DNA of 64,000 bases from Terriglobia bacterium (GTDB lineage: Bacteria > Acidobacteriota > Terriglobia > Terriglobales > Acidobacteriaceae): NCBI GenBank assembly GCA_020072815.1, contig JAIQGE010000020.1, positions 20,240-84,239 of the forward strand, in the 5' to 3' direction. Both the position numbers and the translations under genes were made by a program. The notes under the pieces are model-generated. The model made no database searches. It was not told where the DNA came from and saw only the letters and a program-made list of their open reading frames with translations. Shown piece after piece: positions 9,608-19,352 of the stretch; the first letter of the stretch is position 1; each line of letters opens with the position of its first letter.

Positions 9608-10303
9608 CTAAGCGGTGGCGCTGTCTGGCGGAGCGGACGTGTCCGAGACAATCCAGCCGTCTTTGAGCTGGATGACGCGGTTGCCGTAGGCCGCGTTGGC
9701 TTCCGAGTGCGTCACCTGAATGATGGTTGTCCCGGCGTCATTCAATCTGCGGAAGAGTTCCATGATCTCTTTGGCTTGCGCCGAATGCAGGTTTCCCGTG
9801 GGCTCGTCGGCCAGGATCAGTTTGGGATTTCCAGCCACGGCGCGGGCCACGCCCACCAACTGCTGCTGTCCGCCGGAAAGCTGGTTGGGATAAAGATCTT
9901 TCTTGCCGACGATCTGAAAGCGGTCAAGAATGTCGGCCACCATGGACGCCCGCTGCGGCCGCGGGATGTCGCGATACGAAAGCGGCACGTCAATGTTTTC
10001 CTGCACCGTCAGATTGTCCAGCAGGTGATAGCTTTGGAAAACAAAGCCGATGAACTTGCGATTCAGCTCGGCGCGCTTCTTGCGGTCCAGTTTGTGGACC
10101 ACGTGGTCGCCAAAGACGTATTCGCCGGCCCAGCCGTCGTCCAGCATGCCGACAATGCTCAAGAGCGTGGTCTTCCCTGCTCCGGACGGCCCCATGATGG
10201 TGACAAATTCGCCCTCTTTCACGTTGAGGTTTACTCGGCGCAGCAGCCACATGGTGCCCGCCGGGCTTTTGATGGTTTTCTCCAGATTGCGCAACTGAAT
10301 CAT
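9608..10303 (-). CDS. MacB/LolD-type ABC transporter ATPase
   Basis: ATPase subunit for the adjacent FtsX-type permeases. Walker A GPSGAGKTT, Q-loop VFQSYHLLDNLT, signature LSGGQQQ and Walker B LILADEPTGNL are intact; the DEPTGNL wording is typical of the MacB/LolD/FtsE group. The frame is open for 26 more codons, but the ATG at 10303 (MIQLRNLEK) has AAGGA six bases upstream and begins where this family normally begins, giving 231 residues. It follows the permease at 10396-12906 with a 92-base gap. Likely exports or extracts a lipophilic or peptide substrate by mechanotransmission; the substrate cannot be read from the sequence. Confidence 0.93.
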   Translation of the reverse strand: MIQLRNLEKTIKSPAGTMWLLRRVNLNVKEGEFVTIMGPSGAGKTTLLSIVGMLDDGWAGEYVFGDHVVHKLDRKKRAELNRKFIGFVFQSYHLLDNLTVQENIDVPLSYRDIPRPQRASMVADILDRFQIVGKKDLYPNQLSGGQQQLVGVARAVAGNPKLILADEPTGNLHSAQAKEIMELFRRLNDAGTTIIQVTHSEANAAYGNRVIQLKDGWIVSDTSAPPDSATA

Positions 10304-10395
10304 GTGTTTCCTTTGACGACCGTCCGGGAACAACACGTTTTGGCGTTGATTAAAAGCTTGTGAGTCCCCTTCAATTACCAATTTCTTCTATTCTC

Positions 10396-12906
10396 TCATT
10401 CATACCGCAATGCAACCATAGGATCAACGCGAGTGGCGCGCAGGGCCGGGATCCAACCCGCAATAGCGGCGATGGCGCCCAGCGTCAGCACCACGGCGCC
10501 CAATGAGAGCGGATCGGTGGAACGGAGCCCGACCAGCATAGACGCAAACACCCGCGACCCCAGCAAGGACAAGGGGATACCGGCGGCCACGCCAACCAGC
10601 ACCACTTTCATGGATTCCATCAGGACCAGCGTCATCACCTGCGACCGCTGCGCGCCCAGCGCCATGCGCAGTCCAATTTCGCGCGTTCGGCGGCTCACGG
10701 TGTAGGACATGACGCCGTAGAGTCCCAGGCACGCCAGCAGCAGCGCCAGCAGTCCGAAGAAGCCGGTGAGCTTGGCCAGAAGAATATCCAGGGAGATATT
10801 GCCATCCACTAGTTCGGGCAAAGTTTTCACGCGGTTCAACGGCACGCTGGGGTCGTCGGCGGCAAATGCCTTACGCACTGTCTCAGTCATGGCCGCAGGA
10901 TCGCCGGCCGTCCGGATCTCAAAGTTGACGGCGAACAGAGCGTCGGGCGCCTGGCCCAGCGGCACATAAAAGCGGCGGGGCACGGGTCCGCGCAGATCGT
11001 GGTCGCGCATGTCGCGCGCGACTCCGACGATTTCCATGGGCTTGTCTCTCGACTCCTGGTCATCAATCCACAAGCGTTTGCCCAGAGGGTCCGAGTTGCC
11101 GAAATAGAACCGCGCCATAGTCTCATTGATTACGACCACTCGCAGGGCGGTGGGCGTATCCTGCGGGCCAAATTCGCGCCCACGAAGGACGGGGACCCCC
11201 AAAGCCTTGAAATAGTTGGCGCCAACCTGGTCCCAGTACACCAGCCGGTCTTCGTCCCGGCTGCTGGTATAGCCTTCAATCTTCACTTCGCTGGCGGACT
11301 CGGTGCCGCTGAACAGTCCATTCTCTGAGCCGGTAACACTGCGCACGCCGGCCAGCGCGCTCAAGCGGTCGGTCATCTCACGCTGAAAGTTGATGAACGG
11401 CTGGACTTTGTAACCCGCCGCCACGGGATCGGCGCGGACCATGAGCAAGTTCTCGCGGCTGTATCCCAGATCAAGTTTCTGCAAATTGTTGAGGCTGCGC
11501 AGCAAGAGACCGGCAGAGAAAAGGGCCAGCAGGCAAATGGCCACCTCAACCGCCACCAAAATTTTGCCGATGGGAAAGCGGCCGGATTGCCCCTGAGCAA
11601 GCGTGCTCTCCTTGAGTGTGGGAGCCACGGCCACGCGGGTGGCGCGCAGCGCAGGCGCCAACCCAAAGATGAGGCCAGTCAACAGACAAAGCCCCGCGGT
11701 GAAGCCCAGCACTCTCCAATCGAGCGCCACTTGCAAACCGTCGCTGGCGCGGGCGCCCACGCTGAGGGTCAGCAGGGCTTGGGTCGCCCATCTCGCGGCT
11801 AAAAGTCCGGCGACTCCGCCGAGCAAAGCCAGGATCACGCTTTCCGTAAGAAGCTGGCGCACCAACCGCGCGCGGCCTGCGCCGATGGCCAGGCGAACGG
11901 CGACTTCTCTTTGCCGCACGGCAGCCCGCGCCAGGAGCAGGTTGGCGACGTTGACACACGCGATCAGCAGAACTAATCCAACAAATCCCATCAACAGGAG
12001 GAGCGGCTGGCGATAGTCGCCGCGCACCGCGGAAAATCCCAGCGCGCCGCCGGTTGCCACAGGAACTTTAGACCTCTGGAGTTCGGCCTGATCGCCGGGA
12101 TCAATGGCCTTGATCTGGGGGCTTTGCAGCCATTGCTTGAAAACCACGTTGATGTTGGCTTCCGCCTGAGCCGCGCTGACGCCGGGCTTCAACCTGGCGA
12201 TGCACCGCAACCACGAGGCGTGGACTTCTTCCAGCCATGGCCGGCCGCGCAGCATTTGCTCCTGCATCATCATGGGCACCCAGAAATCCTGCTTGTCGCC
12301 GACGGTATCGCCGATGAATCCGGGCGGAGTGACTCCCACCACGGTGTACGAATAGTTGTTCAGCTTCAGGGTCTTGCCGATGATGTTGGGATCCTGCGAC
12401 AGCTTGTTCTTCCAGAAACCGTGGCTGATGACCGCCAGAGGATGGGCCCCTTTGGCCACGTCATCCTGCTCGGTCAGAGTGCGGCCCATGATGGTACCCA
12501 CGCCCAAAACCGAGAAATAATTTCCGGTCACCAGGACTCCGGTTGCCTCTGAGGTAACCAGGCCGTTTTCATTTTCAACTTTAGAGCGGTTGACCTCGCC
12601 GGAGGCCATCATGCCTGAGAAAACTGTATTGCCGTCGCGCAGCACGCGGTACAGCGGATAGGAAAACAGATCGGCTTGCGGCGTCCCAAGATTGCGGGAG
12701 TTTGCCCTGGCGGGATCGCCCACGAAAACGAGCTGGCCAGGGTCCTTGACCGGCAACCTCTTGAGCAGCACCGCATTGATCAGGCTGAAGATGGCCGTAT
12801 TGGCGCCGATGCCCAGCGCCAACGTCAGGACGGCCACCGAGGCAAAAGCCGGGCTCTTGCGTAACATGCGCAGACCATAGCGAAGATCTTGGATAAGCGT
12901 TTCCAT
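10396..12906 (-). CDS. ADOP-family ABC permease (MacB_PCD/FtsX duplicated)
   Basis: An 836-residue inner-membrane permease of the acidobacterial duplicated type. It begins with [21 protein letters not shown] and a first membrane helix (about 21-43), then a MacB-type periplasmic core, an FtsX block of three helices ([26 protein letters not shown] onward), a second periplasmic core, and a second FtsX block ending with the signature [12 protein letters not shown]. Known members occur in multiple divergent copies per genome; roles are mostly undetermined. Direction, spacing and the ATPase and two-component system downstream suggest a shared operon with the second permease at 13721-16126. The RBS at 12906 is weak. 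Confidence 0.93.
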   Translation of the reverse strand: METLIQDLRYGLRMLRKSPAFASVAVLTLALGIGANTAIFSLINAVLLKRLPVKDPGQLVFVGDPARANSRNLGTPQADLFSYPLYRVLRDGNTVFSGMMASGEVNRSKVENENGLVTSEATGVLVTGNYFSVLGVGTIMGRTLTEQDDVAKGAHPLAVISHGFWKNKLSQDPNIIGKTLKLNNYSYTVVGVTPPGFIGDTVGDKQDFWVPMMMQEQMLRGRPWLEEVHASWLRCIARLKPGVSAAQAEANINVVFKQWLQSPQIKAIDPGDQAELQRSKVPVATGGALGFSAVRGDYRQPLLLLMGFVGLVLLIACVNVANLLLARAAVRQREVAVRLAIGAGRARLVRQLLTESVILALLGGVAGLLAARWATQALLTLSVGARASDGLQVALDWRVLGFTAGLCLLTGLIFGLAPALRATRVAVAPTLKESTLAQGQSGRFPIGKILVAVEVAICLLALFSAGLLLRSLNNLQKLDLGYSRENLLMVRADPVAAGYKVQPFINFQREMTDRLSALAGVRSVTGSENGLFSGTESASEVKIEGYTSSRDEDRLVYWDQVGANYFKALGVPVLRGREFGPQDTPTALRVVVINETMARFYFGNSDPLGKRLWIDDQESRDKPMEIVGVARDMRDHDLRGPVPRRFYVPLGQAPDALFAVNFEIRTAGDPAAMTETVRKAFAADDPSVPLNRVKTLPELVDGNISLDILLAKLTGFFGLLALLLACLGLYGVMSYTVSRRTREIGLRMALGAQRSQVMTLVLMESMKVVLVGVAAGIPLSLLGSRVFASMLVGLRSTDPLSLGAVVLTLGAIAAIAGWIPALRATRVDPMVALRYE

Positions 12907-13030
12907 TTAACTCTCTTGACTCCGTATTCTTTGAACTTCGCAGCAGGACTTCTTGCCGGACACCACGCACGTGTCCCTGCGCATCGCCGGCCGTCCGACG
13001 CTGATGTCAACTTTGGTCTTTGTCGAAATC

Positions 13031-13498
13031 CTAAATCTGGCTGGTGGCCCCGGTATCATGCAGCGCGCCCAGCGCCCAGGCTGCATTCTTGCGCGCTGCT
13101 GGAATGGGTGAATTCTTCAGCACGCGCAGAAGCGGTTCAATGGCTGGATGCCCGATATTGACCAGAGCCGCGGCTGCTTCTTCCCCCAGGGTCATTTTCT
13201 GGATGGCCCGGCTGGTGCGGTATCCGGAAGGATCAACCGAAGTTGTATCGCCAAGCAAATTCACCAGCGGATCCACCGCGGCTGCGGCTGCCGAATGCTG
13301 CTGGCCGAGCCAGTAAGCTGCCGCGGCTTTTTGCTGCGGTTTGCCGGACTTGAGCACCGCCACGCGATGGCCAATCGCCTGTTGGCCTGCAGCCGCGCCG
13401 TTCGAAGGAGTGGGGCTATGTTTGGGCCCGAACCCGGTGGCCGCCAGCAGAGACACTCCCATTACCACAAAGAGGCCCGCTTTCTTCGCTTCACGCAT
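13031..13498 (-). CDS. Exported HEAT-repeat-like small protein
   Basis: A 155-residue protein with a signal peptide (MREAKKAGLFVVMGVSLLAATGFG) and a mature part made of helical pairs of the HEAT/PBS-lyase type: QQKAAAAYWLGQQHSAAAAAV, EEAAAALVNIGHPAIEPLLRVL and AARKNAAWALGALHD. Such repeats serve as protein-binding scaffolds. It has a GAGGA RBS and sits between the two ADOP permeases in the same direction, so it may be a periplasmic accessory of that transporter; this is inference from position only. Confidence 0.8.
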   Translation of the reverse strand: MREAKKAGLFVVMGVSLLAATGFGPKHSPTPSNGAAAGQQAIGHRVAVLKSGKPQQKAAAAYWLGQQHSAAAAAVDPLVNLLGDTTSVDPSGYRTSRAIQKMTLGEEAAAALVNIGHPAIEPLLRVLKNSPIPAARKNAAWALGALHDTGATSQI

Positions 13499-13720
13499 AG
13501 CAGTTCCTCGGTTTCCCGGCAGCCGAGTCCGGATCAGCCCGGCCTGCTCGTCCGCACAACTCTAGGGCAACAAGGGAGATATGGCACTTTTTATGCCAAG
13601 CAGGATACGAGTTAACTTACTGAAAACATGAGTACAATTAGACCTGCTTTGCCTGATTGAAGACACTGCGGTGTCCGCAAACGAATCCGGCTGTTCGAAA
13701 TCGAACAGCATCTGCAAGAC

Positions 13721-16126
13721 CTATTCGCAGCGCAAGGCCTCCAAGGGATCTACCTTGGACGCTTTGCGCGCCGGACCGTAGGTGGCCAGCAGCACCACCA
13801 CAAAAAGCATGCCCGCCACACATAAGAAGATGACCGGGTCTCTTGCGGCAACGCCATAGAGCAAACTGGACAGCAGCGCGGTGGCCAACAGAGCGCCAAA
13901 TACGCCGACGGCGAGCCCAAATAGAGCGATCTTTGCTCCTTGCTTTAGGACCATGCGCAGCACATCATCCCGGCCGGCGCCCAAGGCCATGCGAATACCG
14001 ATCTCATGCGTGCGCTGGGCCACGGAGTAGGCGATCACGCCGTAGATTCCAATCGCCGCCAGCAGAAGGGCGAGTCCGGCAAAAATTCCGAGCAGCAAAC
14101 TGCTGAACCTCTGCGGCGCCAGGGAAAAGTTGAGGCGGTCAGCCATAGTGCGCACGTCGTAGACAGGCTCGTCCGGCGCAACTTCACTTACGGCTTTACG
14201 CACGGTGGGGACCAAGGTGGAAACTTCCATAGGGCTGCGGACAACCAGGAAGGTCCACGGAGGCGGGTCGGCTTGCAGAATTGGAACGTACATTTCGGCG
14301 TTGCTTGAGGCCCGGAGACTCTGCAGTTTCACGTTCGCCACCACACCAACAACTTCAAACCATTGATCGTGGATCCTCAGCTTTTGGCCCACAGGGTCCT
14401 TGCCGGGCAGAAACTTCTTACTAAAGGCCTGGTTGATAATGGCCACGCGGGGAGCATCCTGATTGTCATGCGAACTGAACTCGTGGCCTTCCAGCAATCG
14501 AGTTTGCATGGTCCTCATGTAGTCAGAACTCACGCGGCGGTAGTCTGAGTACAAAGCCACTCCGGGAACCGACGGCTGGCCTTCGATTTCGAAGGACGTT
14601 CCAGTCCGCGAACCGCTGAAGGGCAAATCGTTGGTCGCGCCCGCGGAAACCACGCCGGGAATCGCCTCCAGCCGTTCGACGATTTGCTGATAAAACTCTC
14701 CCCGCTGCAGAGCTTGCGGATACCGGGCCTCAGGGACGGAGATGCGCAGACCAAGAACATTCTCCGCCTGAAAGCCGGGATCAACATGCTGCAACTGCCA
14801 CAGAGTCTTGCTGAGCAGCCCGGCACAGACCAGAAGGACGAGAGCCAGGGCGATCTCCAGCACAACAAAAGCACTGCGCAGGCGGAGGCGTTCGGCGATC
14901 CGAGTTGAGTGTGTGGCCGCTTCCTTCAAGGATTCATTTATGTCCGGCCGGAGCGCGTGCAACGCCGGAGCAATACCGAACAGGATACCGGTGACCACGC
15001 ACGCCAGTGCGGTAAACGCCAGGACCCATCCATCCATTTCAAAGGTACGTAAGCGCGGCACGGCGCCGCTGCTGCCGGCAATCACCAGCTTCCCCGCTGC
15101 CAACGAGAGCAACAAGCCCAAAGAGCCGCCGATGGCCGCGAGCAGACTGCTTTCCGTCAGGAACTGGCGGACGAGCCTTGCGCGGCTGCCTCCCAGCGCC
15201 AAGCGAATGCCAATCTCTTTTTGCCGGGAAAAAGCGCGGGCCATCATCAATCCAGCGACGTTGGCGCAGGCAATCAGCAGGACCGCCAGCACCGAGCCCC
15301 AAAGCACCAATAGAGTGCGGCGCACGCCGCCTACCATTTCGTCCTGCAAGCCAACCAGGCGAAAGCCGGTGGTCTTGTTTTGGGGATATTGTGCGGCAAG
15401 CCTGGCGGCGATGGTGTTCATCTCCGTTTGCGCCTGGTGGAGCATAACGCCGGGCTTCATCCGCCCGACGGCAAATAGGCCGCGGCTGCCGCGTCCGGGT
15501 CCTGCTCCCTTGAGGTCAAATCCCGGCAAGCACCATGCCTCGATTCCGGAAGTTGGAAACTGAAAATCGGCCGGCACGACTCCGATCACTGAGTAGGAAT
15601 CTCCGTCGAGCGTGATGCTCTTGCCGACAATGCTCTGGTCACCGCTAAAATAGCGCTGCCACGCTCCGTAGCTCAGCACCACGACGCGGTCTTTGCCGGG
15701 GGCGTCTTCATTGGGCAGGAAGGTGCGCCCGCGCAACGGCTTGGCCTTGAATACTGCAAAAAAGTCTGCCGTGGTATGGACGGCATTGATCAGCGTGGGG
15801 ATTTTCTGGCCGCTGAGGACCGGTTTACCGAAAATATATGTAGCAGTAGCTTCCAGAGTCGCGCTTTGCTTTTGCCAGTCAAGAAAGTCGTAGGGTGAAA
15901 TTGGCCCTTGGGTTTCGCCCCGAGCCGAGTCGGTCTCCCAGATCTGCAGCAGGCGATCAGGTTGGGTATACGGCAACGGACGCAGCAGCACGGTGTTCAA
16001 CACGCTGAACATCACTGTGTTAGCGCCCATGCCGAGCGCCAGCGTCAGGACGGCGGCTGCGGCAAATCCGGGCGACCGGCGCAGCATGCGCACGGCGTAG
16101 CGAAGATCGTGGAAGAGCGTATCCAT
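13721..16126 (-). CDS. ADOP-family ABC permease, second copy
   Basis: The 801-residue paralogue of the permease at 10396-12906, with the same architecture: N-terminal MDTLFHDLRYAVRMLRRSPGF, first membrane helix, MacB core, FtsX block (VLWGSVLAVLLIACANVAGLMMAR), second MacB core, and second FtsX block ending in SKVDPLEALRCE. The frame is open 55 codons further upstream, but that extension is low-complexity and non-hydrophobic; the ATG at 16126 begins exactly at the conserved family N-terminus. First gene of the apparent operon and divergent from the beta-CASP nuclease at 16314, so the 187 bases between them should hold both promoters. Confidence 0.92.
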   Translation of the reverse strand: MDTLFHDLRYAVRMLRRSPGFAAAAVLTLALGMGANTVMFSVLNTVLLRPLPYTQPDRLLQIWETDSARGETQGPISPYDFLDWQKQSATLEATATYIFGKPVLSGQKIPTLINAVHTTADFFAVFKAKPLRGRTFLPNEDAPGKDRVVVLSYGAWQRYFSGDQSIVGKSITLDGDSYSVIGVVPADFQFPTSGIEAWCLPGFDLKGAGPGRGSRGLFAVGRMKPGVMLHQAQTEMNTIAARLAAQYPQNKTTGFRLVGLQDEMVGGVRRTLLVLWGSVLAVLLIACANVAGLMMARAFSRQKEIGIRLALGGSRARLVRQFLTESSLLAAIGGSLGLLLSLAAGKLVIAGSSGAVPRLRTFEMDGWVLAFTALACVVTGILFGIAPALHALRPDINESLKEAATHSTRIAERLRLRSAFVVLEIALALVLLVCAGLLSKTLWQLQHVDPGFQAENVLGLRISVPEARYPQALQRGEFYQQIVERLEAIPGVVSAGATNDLPFSGSRTGTSFEIEGQPSVPGVALYSDYRRVSSDYMRTMQTRLLEGHEFSSHDNQDAPRVAIINQAFSKKFLPGKDPVGQKLRIHDQWFEVVGVVANVKLQSLRASSNAEMYVPILQADPPPWTFLVVRSPMEVSTLVPTVRKAVSEVAPDEPVYDVRTMADRLNFSLAPQRFSSLLLGIFAGLALLLAAIGIYGVIAYSVAQRTHEIGIRMALGAGRDDVLRMVLKQGAKIALFGLAVGVFGALLATALLSSLLYGVAARDPVIFLCVAGMLFVVVLLATYGPARKASKVDPLEALRCE

Positions 16127-16313
16127 TCCATCCGCCTCGGTACTTCTCGTCTCTCCAGGAACGTCCGACGGCGTCGATTCTTGCACAGACGAAGGCAAGC
16201 CGCGGGACTTTTCCGCCGAACATTTTCTCACCATTCGGCGATAGCAGTTGCGTTGGGGCCGCGTCTTGCTGTGAAATGAACTGCTGCACAAATCCTTTTC
16301 CCCCAGGAACCTT

Positions 16314-17747
16314 GTGGCCTATCTGCAATTTCTCGGCGCTGCCGGTACGGTAACCGGCTCCAAACATCTCATCAACACCTCCGGCGACGGCGACGGCAAA
16401 CGCGGTATGCAGGTCCTGATTGACTGCGGGATGTTCCAGGGCCAAAAAGAATGGCGTCTGAAGAACTGGACAGATACGCCCGTCCCAGCGCGGGAAATTG
16501 ACGCCGTGATCCTGACGCACGCGCACCTGGACCACTCCGGCTGGATTCCCCGTCTGGTGAAGGAGGGCTTCAAGGGACGGGTGTACGCCACGCCTGCAAC
16601 CATTGACCTGTGCGGCGTGATCCTGCCCGACTCCGGCCACCTGCAGGAGGAAGAAGCGCGCTTCCACAACCAGAAAGGAACTTCCAAGCACTCGCCTGCT
16701 CTGCCGCTGTACACGTTGGAGGAAGCACAGGAGTCCTTGAGCATTTTCCAGCCGGTAGACTTTGGCGAACTCAAGCAGTTGAGCGACGAACTTTCATTTC
16801 GCTTCGTCCATGCGGGGCACATTCTCGGCTCGGGGATGGCTGAAGTTTTTCTGAAGCAAAATGGCAGTTCGCTCAAGCTGCTATTCACCGGCGACATCGG
16901 CCGCGTTCCTCAGGTATCGGAGGCGCCTGGGCGCGTGGTCCACGCCGGCCCCGATCCCAATGAAGATCCTGAGTTTCTGGTGATGGAGTCTACTTACGGC
17001 AACCGCAGCCATCCCCACGATGACGTCCGGCCGCTGCTGGCGCAGTTGATCAACGACACGGTGCATCGCGGAGGCACCGTGGTGGTGCCGGCCTTCGCGG
17101 TCGAACGGACGCAGAAATTTCTTTTTCTCCTGAAAGAGCTCATGGAAAACAACCGGATTCCACGGGTCCCCGTCTTCGTGGACAGCCCCATGGCCATCAA
17201 GGCCGTGGAGATTTGCATGAAATACACCAGCGAGTTCAACCAGGAGGCCCAGGACCTGGTGCGGAAATACGGTTCGCCGCTCAATTGGCCGGAGTTTACC
17301 TTTGCCTTGAAGCAAGAGGAGTCCAAGAAGATCAATGACGTGGTTTATCCCTGCATCATTGTGTCTTCCAGCGGCATGGTCACCGGCGGACGCATCCTGC
17401 ACCACCTGATGCACCGGCTGCCCGATCCGAAACACCAGGTCATCTTCATCGGCTTTCAGGCGCCGGGAACGCGCGGGGCCATCATCAAGAGCGGCGCCAA
17501 GTCCGTGCGGATCTTCTCCCAGGAAGTTCCCATACGGGCCCGCGTTGCCGCGCTGGAAGAATTCAGCGACCACGCTGACACGGAAGAGCTCCTGCGCTGG
17601 CTCAAGACGTTTAAGAAGAAGCCGCGGACAACGTTTCTCGTCCACGGCGAAGCAGAAGCGACGTCCCAGTTGAGGGAAGCCATCACCAGCCAGTTGGGCT
17701 GGCAAGTGAACATTGCGCAGTGGCTGGAAAAAGTGCCGCTGGTTTGA
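16314..17747 (+). CDS. Beta-CASP metallo-beta-lactamase-fold RNA nuclease
   Basis: A 477-residue cytoplasmic zinc-dependent nuclease of the CPSF/Ysh1-like bacterial type. The metal motif is HAHLDH (about residues 69-74), with further ligands in FVHAGHILGSGM and FTGDIGRV. The beta-CASP insert runs from about 210 to 390 (ESTYGNRSHP; VPAFAVERTQKFLFLL; VSSSGMVTGGRILHHL). The C-terminal RMMBL part has FSDHADTEELLRWL and FLVHGEAEA. The start codon is GTG at 16314 with AGGAA six bases upstream; no ATG lies nearby. Related proteins process or degrade RNA; the target is unknown. Monocistronic by appearance. Confidence 0.93.
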   Translation: MAYLQFLGAAGTVTGSKHLINTSGDGDGKRGMQVLIDCGMFQGQKEWRLKNWTDTPVPAREIDAVILTHAHLDHSGWIPRLVKEGFKGRVYATPATIDLCGVILPDSGHLQEEEARFHNQKGTSKHSPALPLYTLEEAQESLSIFQPVDFGELKQLSDELSFRFVHAGHILGSGMAEVFLKQNGSSLKLLFTGDIGRVPQVSEAPGRVVHAGPDPNEDPEFLVMESTYGNRSHPHDDVRPLLAQLINDTVHRGGTVVVPAFAVERTQKFLFLLKELMENNRIPRVPVFVDSPMAIKAVEICMKYTSEFNQEAQDLVRKYGSPLNWPEFTFALKQEESKKINDVVYPCIIVSSSGMVTGGRILHHLMHRLPDPKHQVIFIGFQAPGTRGAIIKSGAKSVRIFSQEVPIRARVAALEEFSDHADTEELLRWLKTFKKKPRTTFLVHGEAEATSQLREAITSQLGWQVNIAQWLEKVPLV

Positions 17748-17846
17748 TGTCCGGCGGCTTTACGAAAGGCTTATTTTGACGAGGGTATCCCAAGGACACT
17801 CCAAGTTGAGCCAGTAAAGAAAGCAGTCAGGAAAGGACGGCCCGTC

Positions 17847-18176
17847 ATGTTCCACGACTCTTGTAGCTCTTCGCGCCGAAAAATCCTGCCGATAATGGCG
17901 GCCGCGGTATGCGTCCTTTCCGTCCTTCCGCTCGAATCGCAAAACACGGATTCTGCTCAAGCCGTAATGCACATCCATGTGACTGTTGTTCCCGTCGTGA
18001 TGGCTCCAGCTGCGCGGCAAAGCGTAGGCGCAGAAAGCTCGATCACGTACAACGTACCGGCGCGCCCCGCCAAGATCTCAATCACCGAAGAACTGCGCCT
18101 TCCCGGACCCAATGATGGCATTCCGCCGGCAGCCAGCAAGGCCATGGTGCGCGTCACGACGGTAGTGGTCGACTAA
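17847..18176 (+). CDS. Small secreted protein of unknown function
   Basis: A 109-residue protein with a basic N-terminus and hydrophobic core (RRKILPIMAAAVCVLSVLPL) consistent with a signal peptide. The mature part of about 75 residues is strand-rich and valine-rich (MHIHVTVVPVVMAP; KAMVRVTTVVVD). GAAAGGA lies upstream of the ATG. I do not recognise a family. It is followed by the RMD1-like gene after 75 bases in the same direction. Confidence 0.6.
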   Translation: MFHDSCSSSRRKILPIMAAAVCVLSVLPLESQNTDSAQAVMHIHVTVVPVVMAPAARQSVGAESSITYNVPARPAKISITEELRLPGPNDGIPPAASKAMVRVTTVVVD

Positions 18177-18251
18177 CGCAGTGAGCGCCGTCACGCCCCC
18201 AGACTTTGGGCTTCGGCTAAACTTTAGCTGCTCCCATGGTTGAATGAACAC

Positions 18252-19340
18252 ATGCCAGAAGCCAGCCTCCAAGGCGCCATCTTTGTCCTCAACCTCTATG
18301 ACGTTGCGGATGAGATAAACCTGGAGAAGGTACGCCAGATCATCGGCGGGACAACGGTTTCACCCACGTTCAAGCATCCTGCGCCCGAATATGTGCGTTT
18401 TGAACGCCCACCGGTGATTGAGCCGATTCCGCCGGTGTTCTTGCCTTCAGGTGAACGCTTTGATGCGACCCTGCAATATTACGACTACGGCGTGGTGAGC
18501 GTGCTCCTGCGTTTTGCGTTCAGCGGCGACTGGCGCGCTCTGCAGCAGCGTTCCGCAAGCTGGATTTCCGGCAAGCTCTTTGACGAACTTTCCCGGGAGA
18601 TGATCCGCCAGAAACTGGACCTTCTGCAGTCGGCGCTGGTGAAGCCCTACGAGAACTGGCTGGCGGAGGACTACTACATCTTCCACTTGCGCACCATCGC
18701 CGGATGCGCAAGCGGGTCAACAGTCCTGCAGCAGTTCGGACAGGAGATCAGCCAGATTGTCCGCGGTGAACCGGTACAACTGGCCGACCTTGAGCGGGCT
18801 GAAGTGCTCCAGGGCGCCATGTCTTACTATCCCTACGACCTCAACGTAGTGGGATGGAATGCAGCTTTCATTTTTGACACCGAAGCGGGCGCCGAGACTA
18901 CGATACGCCTGCTCGAGTACGCCAACTCGCAGCTTATCCAATTCCGCCACTACGACGAGGTTCTCACCCGCGAACTCAGAGACGTATACCGCTTCCTGGA
19001 ACAGCACCGCACCGGGCTGCTTGCCGGATGGCGGATGAGACCGGCCGCCGGGCGCCTGCGAACCATGCTGCTGGAAGTAACCGAGCTCACGGAACGCACC
19101 CACAACGCGCTGAAGTTTGTGGGCGACATGTTCTCCGCGCGGCTGTATAAGCTAAGCGCGGCCAAGATCGGCGTGCCTGATTACCAGACGCTGGTGCAGG
19201 AGAAACTTCGAGCAGCCGACGAGCTCTATGACTTTGTGATTGAGCAGTTCCACCAGACGCGCGCCTTTGCCCTGGAGTTCATTGTGGTGTTGATCCTGGT
19301 GATTGAGCTGTTCTTTCTATTTACCGGGAAGAGGACGTAG
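18252..19340 (+). CDS. RMD1/DUF155-like C-terminally anchored membrane protein
   Basis: A 362-residue protein with a long soluble part and one membrane helix at the very C-terminus (LEFIVVLILVIELFFLF) followed by a short TGKRT tail. Domain order and this end resemble the eukaryotic and bacterial RMD1/DUF155 family, which is anchored by a terminal helix. The middle contains YYPYDLNVVGWNAAFIFD and a coiled-coil-like stretch (about 240-330). The frame also has a TTG at 18240, but neither start has a good RBS; I prefer the ATG. Function of bacterial members is not established. Ends 12 bases before the convergent barrel gene. Confidence 0.7.
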   Translation: MPEASLQGAIFVLNLYDVADEINLEKVRQIIGGTTVSPTFKHPAPEYVRFERPPVIEPIPPVFLPSGERFDATLQYYDYGVVSVLLRFAFSGDWRALQQRSASWISGKLFDELSREMIRQKLDLLQSALVKPYENWLAEDYYIFHLRTIAGCASGSTVLQQFGQEISQIVRGEPVQLADLERAEVLQGAMSYYPYDLNVVGWNAAFIFDTEAGAETTIRLLEYANSQLIQFRHYDEVLTRELRDVYRFLEQHRTGLLAGWRMRPAAGRLRTMLLEVTELTERTHNALKFVGDMFSARLYKLSAAKIGVPDYQTLVQEKLRAADELYDFVIEQFHQTRAFALEFIVVLILVIELFFLFTGKRT

Positions 19341-19352
19341 AGTGTCGGCGGC

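Noticed and set aside
13843..16279. Long plus-strand open frames opposite the second ADOP permease
   Set aside because: Antisense shadows of a high-GC coding region, without RBS or domains.
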